A stretch of 64,000 nucleotides of DNA, from NCBI RefSeq assembly GCF_002262885.1, contig NZ_NKYF01000002.1, forward strand, positions 124,001-188,000, read 5' to 3'. How positions within the stretch are numbered: position 1 is the first letter of the stretch; the number at the start of each line of letters is the position of its first letter. This document shows positions 18,428-28,184 of this stretch, piece after piece. Both the position numbers and the translations under genes were made by a program. The notes beneath the pieces were generated by a model that was given only the letters and a program-made list of their open reading frames with translations, was not told the origin of the DNA and did not search any database. The stretch comes from Pseudonocardia sp. MH-G8. GTDB lineage: Bacteria > Actinomycetota > Actinomycetes > Mycobacteriales > Pseudonocardiaceae.

Positions 18428-18732
18428 CCGGGCCCTGCCCGGCCTGCACCTCGTCGTACCGCCACCCTCGAGCCCCTTCGCCCCGGCCACCGCGCTGCGG
18501 CCGCGCACATCGTGTGGCCCGTCACACCGCCCGGCCACCCCCACGTGGAGAGGGACCGCCGGAATGTTGACAGTCCGTTACTCGCGCGACGCCCGGCTGT
18601 AGCGCGTTGCGCACGGCGACACACGCAGCGTTGCCACGGCCGCCCGAGAGTTCAGGAAAGCCACTTTCATGAACGTGCAGGGCAGGAACGTGGCTTTCCT
18701 GAACCTCCGAGCCGGGCGGGAGCCGCGGCAGA
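18428..18732. other. Intergenic region upstream of livF
   Basis: A 305-base gap between the liv operon and the two-component genes, all on the minus strand. It contains a 15-base-arm palindrome near the response regulator's stop. The remainder should hold the liv promoter, but no convincing promoter pair was found. Confidence 0.4.
18650..18704 (-). terminator. Palindrome downstream of the two-component operon
   Basis: GTTCAGGAAAGCCAC at 18650-18664 pairs perfectly with 18690-18704 across a 25-base loop. It lies 29 bases beyond the response-regulator stop in the direction of transcription. The AAAGCCAC arm is less GC-rich than its surroundings. It may be a terminator or a dispersed intergenic repeat. 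Confidence 0.6.
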
Positions 18733-19356
18733 TCAGAGGAGCCCGGCCTCGCTCGCCTTGCCGATGGCTTCCACGCGGTTGCGGGCTCCGAGCTTGTGCA
18801 GGGCCGACTGCAGGTACGTCTTCACCGTGTTGCGCGCGAGCCCCGTGGTCTCGGCGATCTCCGGGTTGGTCCGCCCCTGCGCTGCCAGCCGCAGCACCTC
18901 GTACTCCCTGCGCGTCAGGCCGCTGCGGGCGAGGGCGGCCCGGCCGGCCGGCTCGTCCGGCACCATCCGGGGGTCGCACACGCGCTCGCCGCGCAGCACC
19001 CGGCGCAGCGCGGCCACGAGGTCGGTGACTGCGGCGTCCTTGAGCAGGGCGCCGTGCGCGCCCGCGTCCAGTGCGGCCCGCACCCCGTGGTGGTCGCCGT
19101 GCGCGGTGAAGACCACCACCCGGGCGGACGGCACCACCGCCCGCAGCCCGGCCACCACCTCGGGCGCGAGCATGTCGGGCAGTCGCAGGTCGAGCAGCAC
19201 CAGGTCGGGCCGCAGCGCGGCGGCCCGTTCGAGCGCCGCCCGCCCGCTCTCCGCGGACCCGACGACGGCCAGCGCGGGCTCACCCCGCAGCAGCAGCGCC
19301 ACGCCGTCGCGGACGACCGGGTGGTCGTCCACCACCATGACGCGCGCCGGCGTCAT
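18733..19356 (-). CDS. NarL/FixJ-family response regulator
   Basis: A 207-residue two-component regulator. The receiver domain (about residues 1-120) has the acidic pair in VMVVDDHPVV, the phospho-acceptor Asp in LVLLDLRLPDM and the Lys of LLKDAAV. The C-terminal LuxR-type HTH (about 143-205) reads LTRREYEVLRLAAQG, then NPEIAETTGLARNTVKTYL. Its ATG overlaps the kinase stop (ATGA), so it pairs with the histidine kinase immediately upstream. Confidence 0.94.
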   Translation of the reverse strand: MTPARVMVVDDHPVVRDGVALLLRGEPALAVVGSAESGRAALERAAALRPDLVLLDLRLPDMLAPEVVAGLRAVVPSARVVVFTAHGDHHGVRAALDAGAHGALLKDAAVTDLVAALRRVLRGERVCDPRMVPDEPAGRAALARSGLTRREYEVLRLAAQGRTNPEIAETTGLARNTVKTYLQSALHKLGARNRVEAIGKASEAGLL

Positions 19357-20540
19357 CGCGGCGGCCCCGGCACCAGCACCCGCAGGGTCGTGCCGCCGTC
19401 CTCGTCGTGCACCAGGCTCGCCCGGCCGCCGAGCCGGGCCGCCTTCTCCACCAGCATGCGGACGCCGAGGCCCGTTCCGTCGGAACCGGTGTCGTCGTCG
19501 CCGTCACCCCTATGGAGCACGCCGTCGTCGGCCACGGCGACCTGCACCCCGCCGTCCACCTCACCGAGGCTGACCACGACGGTGGCCGCCCCGGCGTGCT
19601 TCTCGACGTTGAGCAGGCCCTCCCGCACCGCGCTGATCAGCAGCGTGGTGCGTTCGGCGTCCAGCGGGTGGACGTCGCCGAGCTGCACGAACCGGGCGGG
19701 CACGCCGGTGCGCGCCTCGAAACTGCGGCAGTGCTCGGCGATCTCGATCGGCAGCGCCCGCTCGGGACTCGACTCCGCCAGCGCGAGCAGCGCCTCGCGC
19801 AGGGCCAGGGACGCCGCCGAGATGTCGGTCTCCAGCCGGCCGAGCCGGGTGCGCAGGACGGGGTTGTCCGGCAGCGCCGTTCGCAGGTCCCGGACCTGCG
19901 CCCCGATCGAGAACAGCATCGCGCCCACGGAGTCGTGCAGCGACGCCTGCATCCGCTGCCGCTCGGCCGCCACCGCCGCGGCCCGGCCCACCGCGGCCCG
20001 GTCGGCGAGGCGCAGGGCGCGGGCCGCGTCGACCGCCACCCGTTGCACCGCCCGCACCGCGTCGTCCCCGAACGCACCCGGACCGCGCAGGGCGGCGTAG
20101 GCCACGGCCACGGTCCTCGCGCTTCCCGGCCGATCGTCCAGGATCGGCACCGCGAGCATCGCCGACATGTGCTCGCGGCTCACCAGCCCGTCGAACTGGT
20201 GGGTGATGCTGGGTGCGGTGACGTAGTCGCTGACCCGGACCGGTCGGCCCAGCGCCAGCACCCGGCCCCCGACGCCCTGTCCCGCCGGCACCGCGAGGTC
20301 CTGCAGCGAGTCGGTCCGGTTGCCGGCCAGCCACCTGATGACCGCCTGGGACGTCCCTTCGACCTCCGCGACGAACCCCGCATCGGCCCCGGCGGCGTCG
20401 CGGATCAACCGCGCGGTGCCGTGCAGTGCCAGCACCCGGTCGAGCACGGACAGCAGCCCGTCGCGCTCGGCCAGCAGCGCATTGAGCAGGTGCTCCTGCC
20501 CGAGGACCCGCTCCGGCGCGGCGCGCTCGCTCGACCCCAT
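19353..20540 (-). CDS. GAF-domain sensor histidine kinase (HisKA_3 type)
   Basis: A 395-residue cytosolic sensor kinase without obvious membrane helices. A GAF-like sensory domain occupies about residues 30-180 (GQGVGGRVLALGRPVRVSDY near 88). The dimerisation and phospho-acceptor helix reads ERQRMQASLHDSVGAMLFSI, with His as the phosphorylated residue. The HATPase domain has the N box in AVREGLLNVEKHAGA and a G box in GTGLGVRMLVEKA. It is co-translated with the response regulator. The GAF domain suggests a soluble ligand or redox signal, which is not identified. Confidence 0.9.
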   Translation of the reverse strand: MGSSERAAPERVLGQEHLLNALLAERDGLLSVLDRVLALHGTARLIRDAAGADAGFVAEVEGTSQAVIRWLAGNRTDSLQDLAVPAGQGVGGRVLALGRPVRVSDYVTAPSITHQFDGLVSREHMSAMLAVPILDDRPGSARTVAVAYAALRGPGAFGDDAVRAVQRVAVDAARALRLADRAAVGRAAAVAAERQRMQASLHDSVGAMLFSIGAQVRDLRTALPDNPVLRTRLGRLETDISAASLALREALLALAESSPERALPIEIAEHCRSFEARTGVPARFVQLGDVHPLDAERTTLLISAVREGLLNVEKHAGAATVVVSLGEVDGGVQVAVADDGVLHRGDGDDDTGSDGTGLGVRMLVEKAARLGGRASLVHDEDGGTTLRVLVPGPPR

Positions 20541-20869
20541 CCGCGGACGATGGCACAGGTCAGGAGCCTGCGACAGCCCCGGATGCAGAGGGTGCCCGGT
20601 GGAGGCTCAGCGCCGGCGCTGCCTGCCCCTGCCCGCGGCCCGCGGCGTTCCTGCGCCTCGGGCGGCACCGGAGCAGGGGCGTCGGGCGCCGGCGGCACCT
20701 GGCGATCCCGCTCGCGGATCATCCGGCCGACGAGCAGGCCGACCGCCGCGGCGACGGCCAGCCAGGCCGTCGCCACGACGAGAATCCAGCCGAGAGTGCC
20801 GATACCCGCTCCCTGTGGTTGCCGCGCCCAGTCTCCTACCGGCGGGTGCGGGTCGCACAGCGGGACCAC
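20405..20869 (-). CDS. Possible small single-pass membrane protein
   Basis: A weakly supported frame of up to 154 codons. One clear membrane helix (GWILVVATAWLAVAAAVGLL) is followed by the basic GRMIRERDRQ and a Pro/Ala-rich tail, a believable small membrane protein. Against it, the frame overlaps the first 136 bases of the kinase gene, and the overlapping part reads as low-quality sequence. The real product may be shorter through a sequencing or frameshift effect, or the frame may be non-coding. Confidence 0.35.
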   Translation of the reverse strand: MVPLCDPHPPVGDWARQPQGAGIGTLGWILVVATAWLAVAAAVGLLVGRMIRERDRQVPPAPDAPAPVPPEAQERRGPRAGAGSAGAEPPPGTLCIRGCRRLLTCAIVRGWGRASAPRRSGSSGRSTCSMRCWPSATGCCPCSTGCWHCTAPRG

Positions 20870-20881
20870 GGATGGCTGGCG

Positions 20882-22543
20882 TCAGCCGACGTCCGGCACG
20901 GTGGGTCCGAGCAGGTCGTCGGCGTCGACGATCTTGTAGGCGTAGCCCTGCTCGGCCAGGAACCGCTGGCGGTGCGCGGCGTAGTCGGTGTCGAGCGTGT
21001 CGCGGGAGACCACCGAGTAGAAGTGGGCCTGCCGGCCGTCCGCCTTCGGCCGCAGCAACCTCCCCAGCCGCTGGGCCTCCTCCTGGCGCGAGCCGAAGGT
21101 GCCCGACACCTGGATCGCGACGCTGGCCTCGGGCAGGTCGATCGAGAAGTTGGCCACCTTGCTGACCACCAGCACGGGCAGCTCGCCGCGGCGGAACCGG
21201 TCGTACAGCGCCTCCCGCTCCCGGTTCTTGGTGGATCCCTGGATCACCGGGGCGTCGAGGACCTCGCCCAGCTCGTCCAGCTGCTCGAGGTAGGCGCCGA
21301 TGACGAGCGCCGGCTCGCCCGCGTGGCGGCCGAGGATGCCCTTCACGACCGCGAGCTTCGTGTGGGCCGTGGCCGCCACCCGGTAGCGCTCCTCGGCCTC
21401 GGCCACCGCGTAGCCCATGCGCTCGCTGTCGGTGAGGGTGACGCGCACCTCCGTGCACTCCGCCGGCGCGATCCAGCCCTGCTGCTCGATGTCGCGCCAC
21501 GGGGCGTCGTAGCGCTTCGGCCCGATGAGCGAGAACACGTCGCCCTCGCGACCGTCCTCGCGCACGAGGGTGGCGGTGAGCCCGAGCCGGCGCCGGGACT
21601 GCAGGTCGGCCGTCATCCGGAAGACCGGCGCGGGCAGCAGGTGCACCTCGTCGTAGATGACCAGGCCCCAGTCGCGCGAGTCGAACAGCTCCAAGTGCTT
21701 GTACTCGCCCTTGGACTTGCGCGTGATCACCTGGTAGGTGGCGATCGTGACCGGGCGGATCTCCTTGCGCTCGCCCGAGTACTCGCCGATCTCGTCCTCG
21801 GTGAGGCTGGTGCGCGCGATCAGCTCGCGCTTCCACTGCCGGCCCGCGACCGTGTTGGTGACCAGGATCAGCGTCGTGGCCTGCGCCTGCGCCATCGCCG
21901 CCGCCCCGACGAGCGTCTTGCCGGCGCCACAGGGCAGCACGACGACCCCCGAACCGCCCGCCCAGAAGCCCTCGACGGCCTCGCGCTGGTAGCTGCGCAG
22001 CGACCAGCCGTCCTCGGCGAGCGCGATCGCGTGCGCCTCCCCGTCGACGTAGCCCGCGAGGTCCTCGGCCGGCCAGCCGATCTTCAGCAGCGCCTGCTTG
22101 ATGTGCCCGCGCTCGGACGGGTGCACGATCACCGTGTCGTCGTCCACGCGCGCGCCCAGCAGCGGCGCGATCTTCTTCTGCCGGAGCACCTCCTCGAGCA
22201 CCGCCCGGTCCAGCGCGACCATGACGAGCCCGTGCACCGGCGAGTGCGTGAGCTGCAGGCGCCCGTAGCGCCCCATCGTGTCGACGACGTCGACGAGCAG
22301 CGGCTGCGGCACGGCGTAGCGCGAGTAGCGCACCAGCGCGTCGACCACCTGCTCGGCGTCGTGGCCCGCGGCACGCGCGTTCCACAGGGCGAGCGGGGTG
22401 ACGCGGTAGGTGTGGACGTGCTCGGGCGCCCGCTCGAGCTCGGCGAACGGGGCGATCGCGATGCGCGCCGCCGGGGCGTCGGGGTGATCGACCTCGAGCA
22501 GCAGCGTCTTGTCGGACTGGACGATGAGCGGCCCGTCGGTCAT
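20882..22543 (-). CDS. XPB/Ssl2-type DNA repair helicase
   Basis: A 553-residue SF2 helicase homologous to eukaryotic XPB and mycobacterial ErcC3. An N-terminal damage-recognition-like region (about 1-170) is followed by motif I VVLPCGAGKTLVGAA, the Walker B variant IYDEVHLL (DEVH) and motif III GLTATLVREDG. The latter includes the XPB-type RED motif, followed by FSLIGPKRYD. Motif VI lies in EEAQRLGRLLRPK. The family unwinds DNA 3'-5' and is linked to nucleotide excision repair. In M. tuberculosis it sits next to a helicase-associated protein; here the two are separated by a conservon. Confidence 0.94.
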   Translation of the reverse strand: MTDGPLIVQSDKTLLLEVDHPDAPAARIAIAPFAELERAPEHVHTYRVTPLALWNARAAGHDAEQVVDALVRYSRYAVPQPLLVDVVDTMGRYGRLQLTHSPVHGLVMVALDRAVLEEVLRQKKIAPLLGARVDDDTVIVHPSERGHIKQALLKIGWPAEDLAGYVDGEAHAIALAEDGWSLRSYQREAVEGFWAGGSGVVVLPCGAGKTLVGAAAMAQAQATTLILVTNTVAGRQWKRELIARTSLTEDEIGEYSGERKEIRPVTIATYQVITRKSKGEYKHLELFDSRDWGLVIYDEVHLLPAPVFRMTADLQSRRRLGLTATLVREDGREGDVFSLIGPKRYDAPWRDIEQQGWIAPAECTEVRVTLTDSERMGYAVAEAEERYRVAATAHTKLAVVKGILGRHAGEPALVIGAYLEQLDELGEVLDAPVIQGSTKNREREALYDRFRRGELPVLVVSKVANFSIDLPEASVAIQVSGTFGSRQEEAQRLGRLLRPKADGRQAHFYSVVSRDTLDTDYAAHRQRFLAEQGYAYKIVDADDLLGPTVPDVG

Positions 22544-22987
22544 GAGCAGTGGTACTCCTCGAACGCAGCAGCGGCTCCCGGACGGTACGCTACTCAGAGT
22601 GTCGAATAGGTCCGTTCGGGGGAACGGGTCGGGGGAGCCGACCTCGCCGGATGGGAACGCTCTGAACTCGGGCTATACTTTCCCAGCTTTGCCCGAGAGC
22701 GCACGTGTGCCGTCAGGATCCTACCGGATCCGGAGGCCGTTACCCTTCCCCAGAGGGCGCGTGTCGGAGCGGAGCGCGCACGATGCGGGCCGGAACACCC
22801 GACCGGTCCGACCCCGACCGAAGGCGCGACGGACCCACTCGATGCTCTTGCACCCCGGGCTGCCCGCCCGAACGCGGCCATCCACCGCCCATGGGCCGCA
22901 GCTCGTCCCGCCCACCCTCGCGCGCGGGGGTCGGCGCGTGCCAGAGTTCGACAGATCGTCGCCGGCAATCCTCAGGGGGACGTTGAC
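22544..22987. promoter_or_regulatory. Divergent intergenic region between XPB helicase and cvnA
   Basis: This 444-base region separates two divergent starts. On the minus strand a TAGCGT at 22592-22587 lies about 40 bases before the helicase ATG and is a plausible -10 box. On the plus strand TATACT at 22674-22679 is a plausible -10 box for the cvn operon, with a leader of about 300 bases. A CCGTTC-GGGG-GAACGG hairpin lies between them. No matching -35 boxes are clear. Confidence 0.35.
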
Positions 22988-25900
22988 GTGACCAGCATCG
23001 AGACCGGGCACTCCTGGTCCGAGCGGCTGAACCCGCGCAACTGGACGCTGACCTGGAAGCTGGTGGTGGTCGGGCTCGTGCCCGCCCTGCTGGCGCTGGT
23101 CCTCGGCGTCCTGCGCGTCTCCGACCAGGCGGGCGCCGCGTCCGACCTCGGCCGCAGCACCCGTCTGCTCGAGGTCCAGGAACGGGTGGCGGCCACGGCC
23201 GACGCGCTGCGCCAGGAACGCAACGAGGCGATGCTGTTCATCGCGACCGGACGCACAGGCGATCGCGGCGTGCTCGAGGTCGGCTTCGGCGAGGCCGATG
23301 CCGAGGTCGAGGGGATGCTGGGCGGCGTCCGCGAGACGGGTGAGCTCGACGCCACCACCGCTTCCGCGCTGCGCCAGACCGAGGGAGAGGTCTCGCAGCT
23401 GCAGGTGCTGCGCGATGACGTCACGGACAACCCGGCCGACGCCCGCGGGGTCCGCCTCCGCTACGACGAGGTCGTCTCGAGCGTCGACGTGCTGGACCGG
23501 GCCCTGCTGCGCCAGCTGCGCACGCCGAACGTCGCGGGCATCGCCGACGCGCTCACTGCCGTCACCGACGCCCGCGAGCAGCTCGCCGTGCAGCACACCG
23601 TGCTCGGTGCCGCGATCCGCTCGGGCAGCCTCATCCCCGAGGACGCCAACGAGATCGCCACCGACAGCGAGCTGGCCGGCGCCGTCGCGGAGTACCGCGC
23701 CGCGCTGACACCCGAACAGCTCGCGCGCTTCGGCAGCTTCCTCGACGACGCCGCCAACGCGCAGCGCGAGCGGCTCGAGGCGGCGATCCTCGCCACCCCG
23801 CCGGGCCAGCCGATCGCGCTCGCGCCCGCCGAGTGGGACACCGCCTACAACGGCTCCCGCGCAGCCGCGGACCGCACGGCCGACCTGCTGCGCAACGAGC
23901 TCGTGGCGTTGAGCGTCGCGGCCGAGGAGCAGGCCAGCAACCTGGCCGGCGTCAACTCGGTGGTCCTGATGCTCGGCCTGCTGATCGGCATCGCGGTCGC
24001 GGTGCTGATCGCCCGGGCGCTGATCCGGTCGCTGCGGGTGCTGCGCACCTCCGCGCTCGACGTCGCCGAGCGGCGCCTGCCGCTCGCCGTCGAGAGCATG
24101 CGCGCCGGGCACACCCCCGACGTCGCCGTCGACCCCGTCCCGCTCGCCGGGCGCGACGAGGTCGCCCAGGTGGCCCGCGCGTTCGACGCGGTCCACGGCC
24201 AGGCGGTCCGCCTCGCGGCCGACCAGGCCGCCCTGCAGGCGGGCGTCAGCGCCATGTTCGTCAACCTGTCGCGCCGCAGCCAGGCGCTCGTCGAGCGCCA
24301 GCTGCAGCTGATCGAGCAGCTGGAGAGCAACGAGCAGGACGCCGACCAGCTGTCCAACCTGTTCCAGCTCGACCACCTCGCCACCCGCATGCGGCGCAAC
24401 AGCGAGAACCTCCTGGTCCTCGCGGGCACCGACCTGGCCAAGCGCAACATCGCGCCGGTGCCGATGGTCGACGTGCTCCGGGCCGCGGTCTCGGAGGTCG
24501 AGTCGTACCAGCGGATCGTCGTGCAGACGCCGCCCACGGCCACCGTCGCCGGCCGTGCCGCGTCCGACGTCGTGCACCTTCTGGCCGAGCTGCTCGACAA
24601 CGCCACCAACTTCTCCCCGCCCGACTCGCAGGTGGTCATGAGCACCGCCCGCACCACCGACGGCGCGGTCGTCGTGGAGATCGCCGACCGCGGCGTCGGC
24701 ATGGCCGAGCACGAGCTGGGCGACGCCAACATGCGGCTCGGCGGGCCGGCCTCGGTCGACGTGTCGGCGTCGCGCCGCATGGGCCTGTTCGTGGTCGGTC
24801 GCCTCGCGGCTCGCCACGGCATCGGGGTGCGCCTGTCCACCTCCGCCACGGGCGTCCAGGGATCGGGCCTCACCGCGTCGGTCACCGTGCCCGCGCACCT
24901 GATCCCGACCATCGAGCCGGTCGAGGTCAGCCGCACCGCGAGCCTCCCGATCGCCGCGGGGACGCAGGGCGGGCGTCCCGGCGTGCCGCCGCAGCGCGGG
25001 GTCAACGGCGCCGCACGCACGGGCGGGCTGTCCTCGCTGGTCGCCGGCACGGACGGGCCCGCCAACCCCACCGGGGTGTTCGACGCGCCCGCCGGCGGCG
25101 ACGGGCAGCTGTTCAGCTCGCCGCCCGGCTCCAACGGCAACACCCCCTCGCTGCCGAGCAGGCGCCCCGGTTCCACGCTTCGGCCGGGCGGGCCGGGCGA
25201 GCCGCCCGAGGGTGGCGCGCACCGCGAGCCGGACGGCAACCCCGAGCCCGCCGACCACTCGGCCGAGGAGCAGGCCCGCGAGGTCGCCGCGCAGGCCCGG
25301 CGCGACCAGGAGGCCGCCGCGCGTGCCGCGGCCTCCCGCGCCGAGGAGTCCTCGGGCCGCAACGGCAGCCGGCCGGAATCCACGCGCCTCAACGGGCACG
25401 CCGGTCCCGGCCTCGAGAAGCAGCGTGACGCCGGCTCCGCACCGTCCGACGCCCGGCCCACCGACGAGCGCGAGCCCCAGGCCCGCATCGACCGGCAGCC
25501 CGCCGACCAGAACGGCGCGGTGCGTGAGCCGCTCGAGCAGCGGGGCACCGCGCCCGAGGGCGAGGCGCCGAAGAACGAGCCGACGCGGGCCGGCCTGCCC
25601 CGGCGCACACCGGGTCTCGAGCGGCCCCGGTCGGAGCCGCCCACCCAGGCACCGCAGAACCTGTTCCAGTCCGGCCCGGCGAAGCCGTCGGCGCAGGCGC
25701 CCGCGGAGGCCGAGGCCGAGGCCATCCAGGCTCGGCCCGAGCCGCTCCGCCCGCGGCCGGCCCCGGCCCGCCGTGACGAGCACGCACGGGACGAGCAGGC
25801 GCAGGGCGAGCAGAGCCGCCAGGAACGCTCCGTTGCCAACGCCGAGCCCTTCGCCGCGGAGCCGGCGACGGTCGAGCCGACGCCCGCCGACGACGCGCAG

Positions 25901-27094
25901 GAGAGCAGCCCGGACCAGGGCGGGGAGGCCTCCGCCCAGGCGGAAGCCGAGCGTGCCGCCGCGGAGCAGTCGGTGGAGGACGCCACGGCGGTGTCCCCGC
26001 CGACGATGCCGATGCCCACGCTGCGACGGCCCGCGGCCGGCGCACCCGGGTCGGGCCAGCCCGGCCCGCGGCCCGCCCCCCGTCCGACGCCTCGGCCGTT
26101 CCCGCAGCGCAGCGGCCCGGCCCCACACCCCCTGGCCCCGCGGCCGGAGGCCCCGCGGCCGGAGGCCCCGCGGCCGGAGGCCCCGCGGCCCGAGGCCCCG
26201 CGGCCCGAGGCCCCGCGGCCCGAGGCAGCACGGCCCGAGGCAGCACGGCCCGAGGCAGCACGGCCCGAGGCAGCACGGCCCGAGGCAGCACGGCCCGAGA
26301 CACCACGGCCCGAGGCCCAGCGGTCCGCACCATCCCGGCCCGCGCCGACCCAGGGGGGCTCGGACGCGGAAGGGCTGTTCGCGCCCAGCGTCCCGGTCAT
26401 CGCCGAGCCCGATTCCCGGATGCCGGAAGGCCGGCCGGACGGCTCGAGCTTCGACCTCGGGGAGACCACGCCGATCTTCGAGGAGATCGCCTCGGCCTGG
26501 TTCCGCTCGAACCGGCCGATCCCGGTCAACTGGCAGACGGAGAAGGACGAGCAGCCGGCGGCACCGCCTGCTGCAGCGCCTGTTGCACCCCCGGCGGCGC
26601 CGCCGCCCGCACCGCCGCGCCCGGCGCCCGCACCGCGGCCCACACCGGCACCGGCACCGGCACCTACACCGGCACCCACCCCTGCGCCGGCGCCTGCCCC
26701 GCCGACGAGCGAAGTGCCTGTCACGGCGGCGGAGCCGGTCCAGGACGTCGAGGCGCAGGAGTTCGCGAGCACGGCCGACGAGGGGTGGCGCGCCGCGGAC
26801 GGCGCCGTGTCCGAGCAGCCCGACGAGGTCACCGCCGCGGGTCTGCCGAAGCGGCGCCCCCGTGCGCGGCTGGTCCCCGGCAGCGCCGGGTCCGCCGTTC
26901 TGGCCCCGCCTGCGACGCCGTCGCGCAGTGCCGAGAACATCAGGGGTCGCCTTGCGAGCTACCAGCAGGGCGTCCGCCAGGGCCGCGAGAGCAGGATGCG
27001 CGGTCACCAGCAGCAAGGATCATCGGTTCCCGGAGCCAATGGTGGCTCGGGACCCGCCAACGCGGGTGGTAATCACGACGAGGAGTCCTCATGA
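22988..27094 (+). CDS. cvnA: Conservon sensor kinase-like protein CvnA (NIT-HAMP-HATPase)
   Basis: A 1,368-residue membrane sensor and the first gene of a cvnABCD conservon. Membrane helix 1 (about 24-44) precedes an extracytoplasmic nitrate/nitrite-sensor-like helical domain up to about 315. Membrane helix 2 ([20 protein letters not shown]) and a HAMP-like linker come next. The HATPase domain follows (about 500-640), with N box [13 protein letters not shown] and G1 box [13 protein letters not shown]. The last 700 residues are Pro/Ala/Arg/Glu-rich and probably disordered, including 12 tandem RPEAx units. No classical phospho-His motif is obvious. The GTG start follows AGGGGGA by seven bases, and the stop overlaps cvnB (ATGA). 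Conservons are thought to work like G-protein-coupled receptors. Confidence 0.93.
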   Translation: MTSIETGHSWSERLNPRNWTLTWKLVVVGLVPALLALVLGVLRVSDQAGAASDLGRSTRLLEVQERVAATADALRQERNEAMLFIATGRTGDRGVLEVGFGEADAEVEGMLGGVRETGELDATTASALRQTEGEVSQLQVLRDDVTDNPADARGVRLRYDEVVSSVDVLDRALLRQLRTPNVAGIADALTAVTDAREQLAVQHTVLGAAIRSGSLIPEDANEIATDSELAGAVAEYRAALTPEQLARFGSFLDDAANAQRERLEAAILATPPGQPIALAPAEWDTAYNGSRAAADRTADLLRNELVALSVAAEEQASNLAGVNSVVLMLGLLIGIAVAVLIARALIRSLRVLRTSALDVAERRLPLAVESMRAGHTPDVAVDPVPLAGRDEVAQVARAFDAVHGQAVRLAADQAALQAGVSAMFVNLSRRSQALVERQLQLIEQLESNEQDADQLSNLFQLDHLATRMRRNSENLLVLAGTDLAKRNIAPVPMVDVLRAAVSEVESYQRIVVQTPPTATVAGRAASDVVHLLAELLDNATNFSPPDSQVVMSTARTTDGAVVVEIADRGVGMAEHELGDANMRLGGPASVDVSASRRMGLFVVGRLAARHGIGVRLSTSATGVQGSGLTASVTVPAHLIPTIEPVEVSRTASLPIAAGTQGGRPGVPPQRGVNGAARTGGLSSLVAGTDGPANPTGVFDAPAGGDGQLFSSPPGSNGNTPSLPSRRPGSTLRPGGPGEPPEGGAHREPDGNPEPADHSAEEQAREVAAQARRDQEAAARAAASRAEESSGRNGSRPESTRLNGHAGPGLEKQRDAGSAPSDARPTDEREPQARIDRQPADQNGAVREPLEQRGTAPEGEAPKNEPTRAGLPRRTPGLERPRSEPPTQAPQNLFQSGPAKPSAQAPAEAEAEAIQARPEPLRPRPAPARRDEHARDEQAQGEQSRQERSVANAEPFAAEPATVEPTPADDAQESSPDQGGEASAQAEAERAAAEQSVEDATAVSPPTMPMPTLRRPAAGAPGSGQPGPRPAPRPTPRPFPQRSGPAPHPLAPRPEAPRPEAPRPEAPRPEAPRPEAPRPEAARPEAARPEAARPEAARPEAARPETPRPEAQRSAPSRPAPTQGGSDAEGLFAPSVPVIAEPDSRMPEGRPDGSSFDLGETTPIFEEIASAWFRSNRPIPVNWQTEKDEQPAAPPAAAPVAPPAAPPPAPPRPAPAPRPTPAPAPAPTPAPTPAPAPAPPTSEVPVTAAEPVQDVEAQEFASTADEGWRAADGAVSEQPDEVTAAGLPKRRPRARLVPGSAGSAVLAPPATPSRSAENIRGRLASYQQGVRQGRESRMRGHQQQGSSVPGANGGSGPANAGGNHDEESS
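26141..26320 (+). repeat. Twelve tandem 15-bp repeats inside cvnA
   Basis: Twelve contiguous 15-base units encode RPEAP (first five or six), then RPEAA, then RPETP and RPEAQ. The DNA drifts from CGGCCGGAGGCCCCG to CGGCCCGAGGCAGCA along the array, which suggests stepwise duplication. Being in frame, length changes would only lengthen or shorten the disordered tail. Confidence 0.95.
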
Positions 27095-27513
27095 CGGCAC
27101 CGCAGGTCCAGCCGAGCCGGTTCGGATGGCTTGTCACGAACTTCGCCGAGCGCGTGCCCGGTGTGGCACACGCCATCGTGGTGTCGGCGGACGGCCTGCT
27201 GCTCACCGCGTCGGACCGGTTGCCGCGTGACCGCGCCGACCAGCTCGCCGCGGTCGCGTCGGGCCTGATCAGCCTCACCCAGGGCGCGGCACGCTGCTTC
27301 GACGCGGGGGGTGTGGTGCAGACCGTGGTCGAGATGGACCGCGGCATCGTGCTCCTGATGTCGATCAGCGATGGTTCCTGCCTTGCGGTGCTGGCGTCAC
27401 CGAGCTGTGACATCGGCCTGATCGGATACGAGATGACGCTGCTGGTCGACCGGGTTGGTCAGCTGCTCACGCCCGAGCTGCGCGCCGAGCTGCAGGGCAC
27501 CTTCGGCCGCTGA
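27091..27513 (+). CDS. cvnB: Conservon roadblock/LC7 protein CvnB
   Basis: A 140-residue cytosolic roadblock/LC7-domain protein. The fold is visible as [20 protein letters not shown], followed by [16 protein letters not shown] and [20 protein letters not shown]. In bacterial conservons it is thought to act as a regulator of the CvnD GTPase, like MglB for MglA. It starts inside the cvnA stop codon. Confidence 0.94.
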   Translation: MTAPQVQPSRFGWLVTNFAERVPGVAHAIVVSADGLLLTASDRLPRDRADQLAAVASGLISLTQGAARCFDAGGVVQTVVEMDRGIVLLMSISDGSCLAVLASPSCDIGLIGYEMTLLVDRVGQLLTPELRAELQGTFGR

Positions 27514-27578
27514 GCGGCCGGGTTCGACAGCGTTTCCGACAGGCAAGCCACCGACCGGCAGAGAGCAGGTGAGGTGCG

Positions 27579-28184
27579 ATGAGCTCCGGTCCCGACGACG
27601 AGCGCCGGCAACCCTCGGAGCCGACCTTCGCCGACGTCATGAACGGCTTCAGCTTCGACGCGAGCCGTTCGTCGCGCCGCCGGAGGTGGGGTCGCAAACG
27701 CGGCTCCGACGTCGACGCGGTCGACGAGACCGCCGAGGCGCCTGCACCTACGCCTGCTCCCGCGGCACCACCGGTGGCTCCGGGCCCGCGCACCGCTCCC
27801 ATCGACATACGCACCCCGGGCGCGGAGCAGGGCGGCCAGGAGGTCGGTGCCGCCGCGGTCCGGCCCTATGCCTGGACCCGCGGACGCACGAAGTCGGGCA
27901 TGGACCTGGCGATCGAGACGTTGGTCTCGACGAGCCAGCGTGGCCGCGACCAGATGGGCCTGTTGCAGGTCGAGCACCGGGCAGTAGCGGAGCTCTGTGA
28001 GCAGACGCGATCGGTCGCCGAGGTTGCGGCCCTCCTGTCGATCCCGCTCGGCGTCGCCCGGGTGTTGTTGGGCGACATGGCGGGGCTCAACCTGGTGACC
28101 GTGCACCAGACCGCGACGAGCGCCGGCGACACGCCGGACCTCGCACTGATGGAAAGGGTGTTGAGTGGACTCCGTCGGCTCTAG
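27579..28184 (+). CDS. cvnC: Conservon DUF742 protein CvnC
   Basis: A 201-residue protein with a variable, charged and Pro/Ala-rich N-terminal part (about 1-90) and a C-terminal DUF742 domain. The domain starts RPYAWTRGRTKSGMDLAIE and continues VEHRAVAELCEQTRSVAEVA and GVARVLLGDMAGLNLVTVH. It is predicted to contain a winged-helix-like region and acts with CvnB and CvnD. The ATG follows a GGTGAGG sequence, and the gene overlaps cvnD by 20 bases. Confidence 0.93.
   Translation: MSSGPDDERRQPSEPTFADVMNGFSFDASRSSRRRRWGRKRGSDVDAVDETAEAPAPTPAPAAPPVAPGPRTAPIDIRTPGAEQGGQEVGAAAVRPYAWTRGRTKSGMDLAIETLVSTSQRGRDQMGLLQVEHRAVAELCEQTRSVAEVAALLSIPLGVARVLLGDMAGLNLVTVHQTATSAGDTPDLALMERVLSGLRRL

Noticed and set aside
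26141..26320. Possible CRISPR-like array because of regular 15-bp repeats
   Set aside because: The repeats are contiguous with no spacers and are in frame within cvnA, coding for RPEAx.
22721..27016. Very long minus-strand frames opposite cvnA
   Set aside because: They mirror the codon-position GC bias of cvnA, and their repeats ([13 protein letters not shown]) are the complement of the RPEAx repeats.
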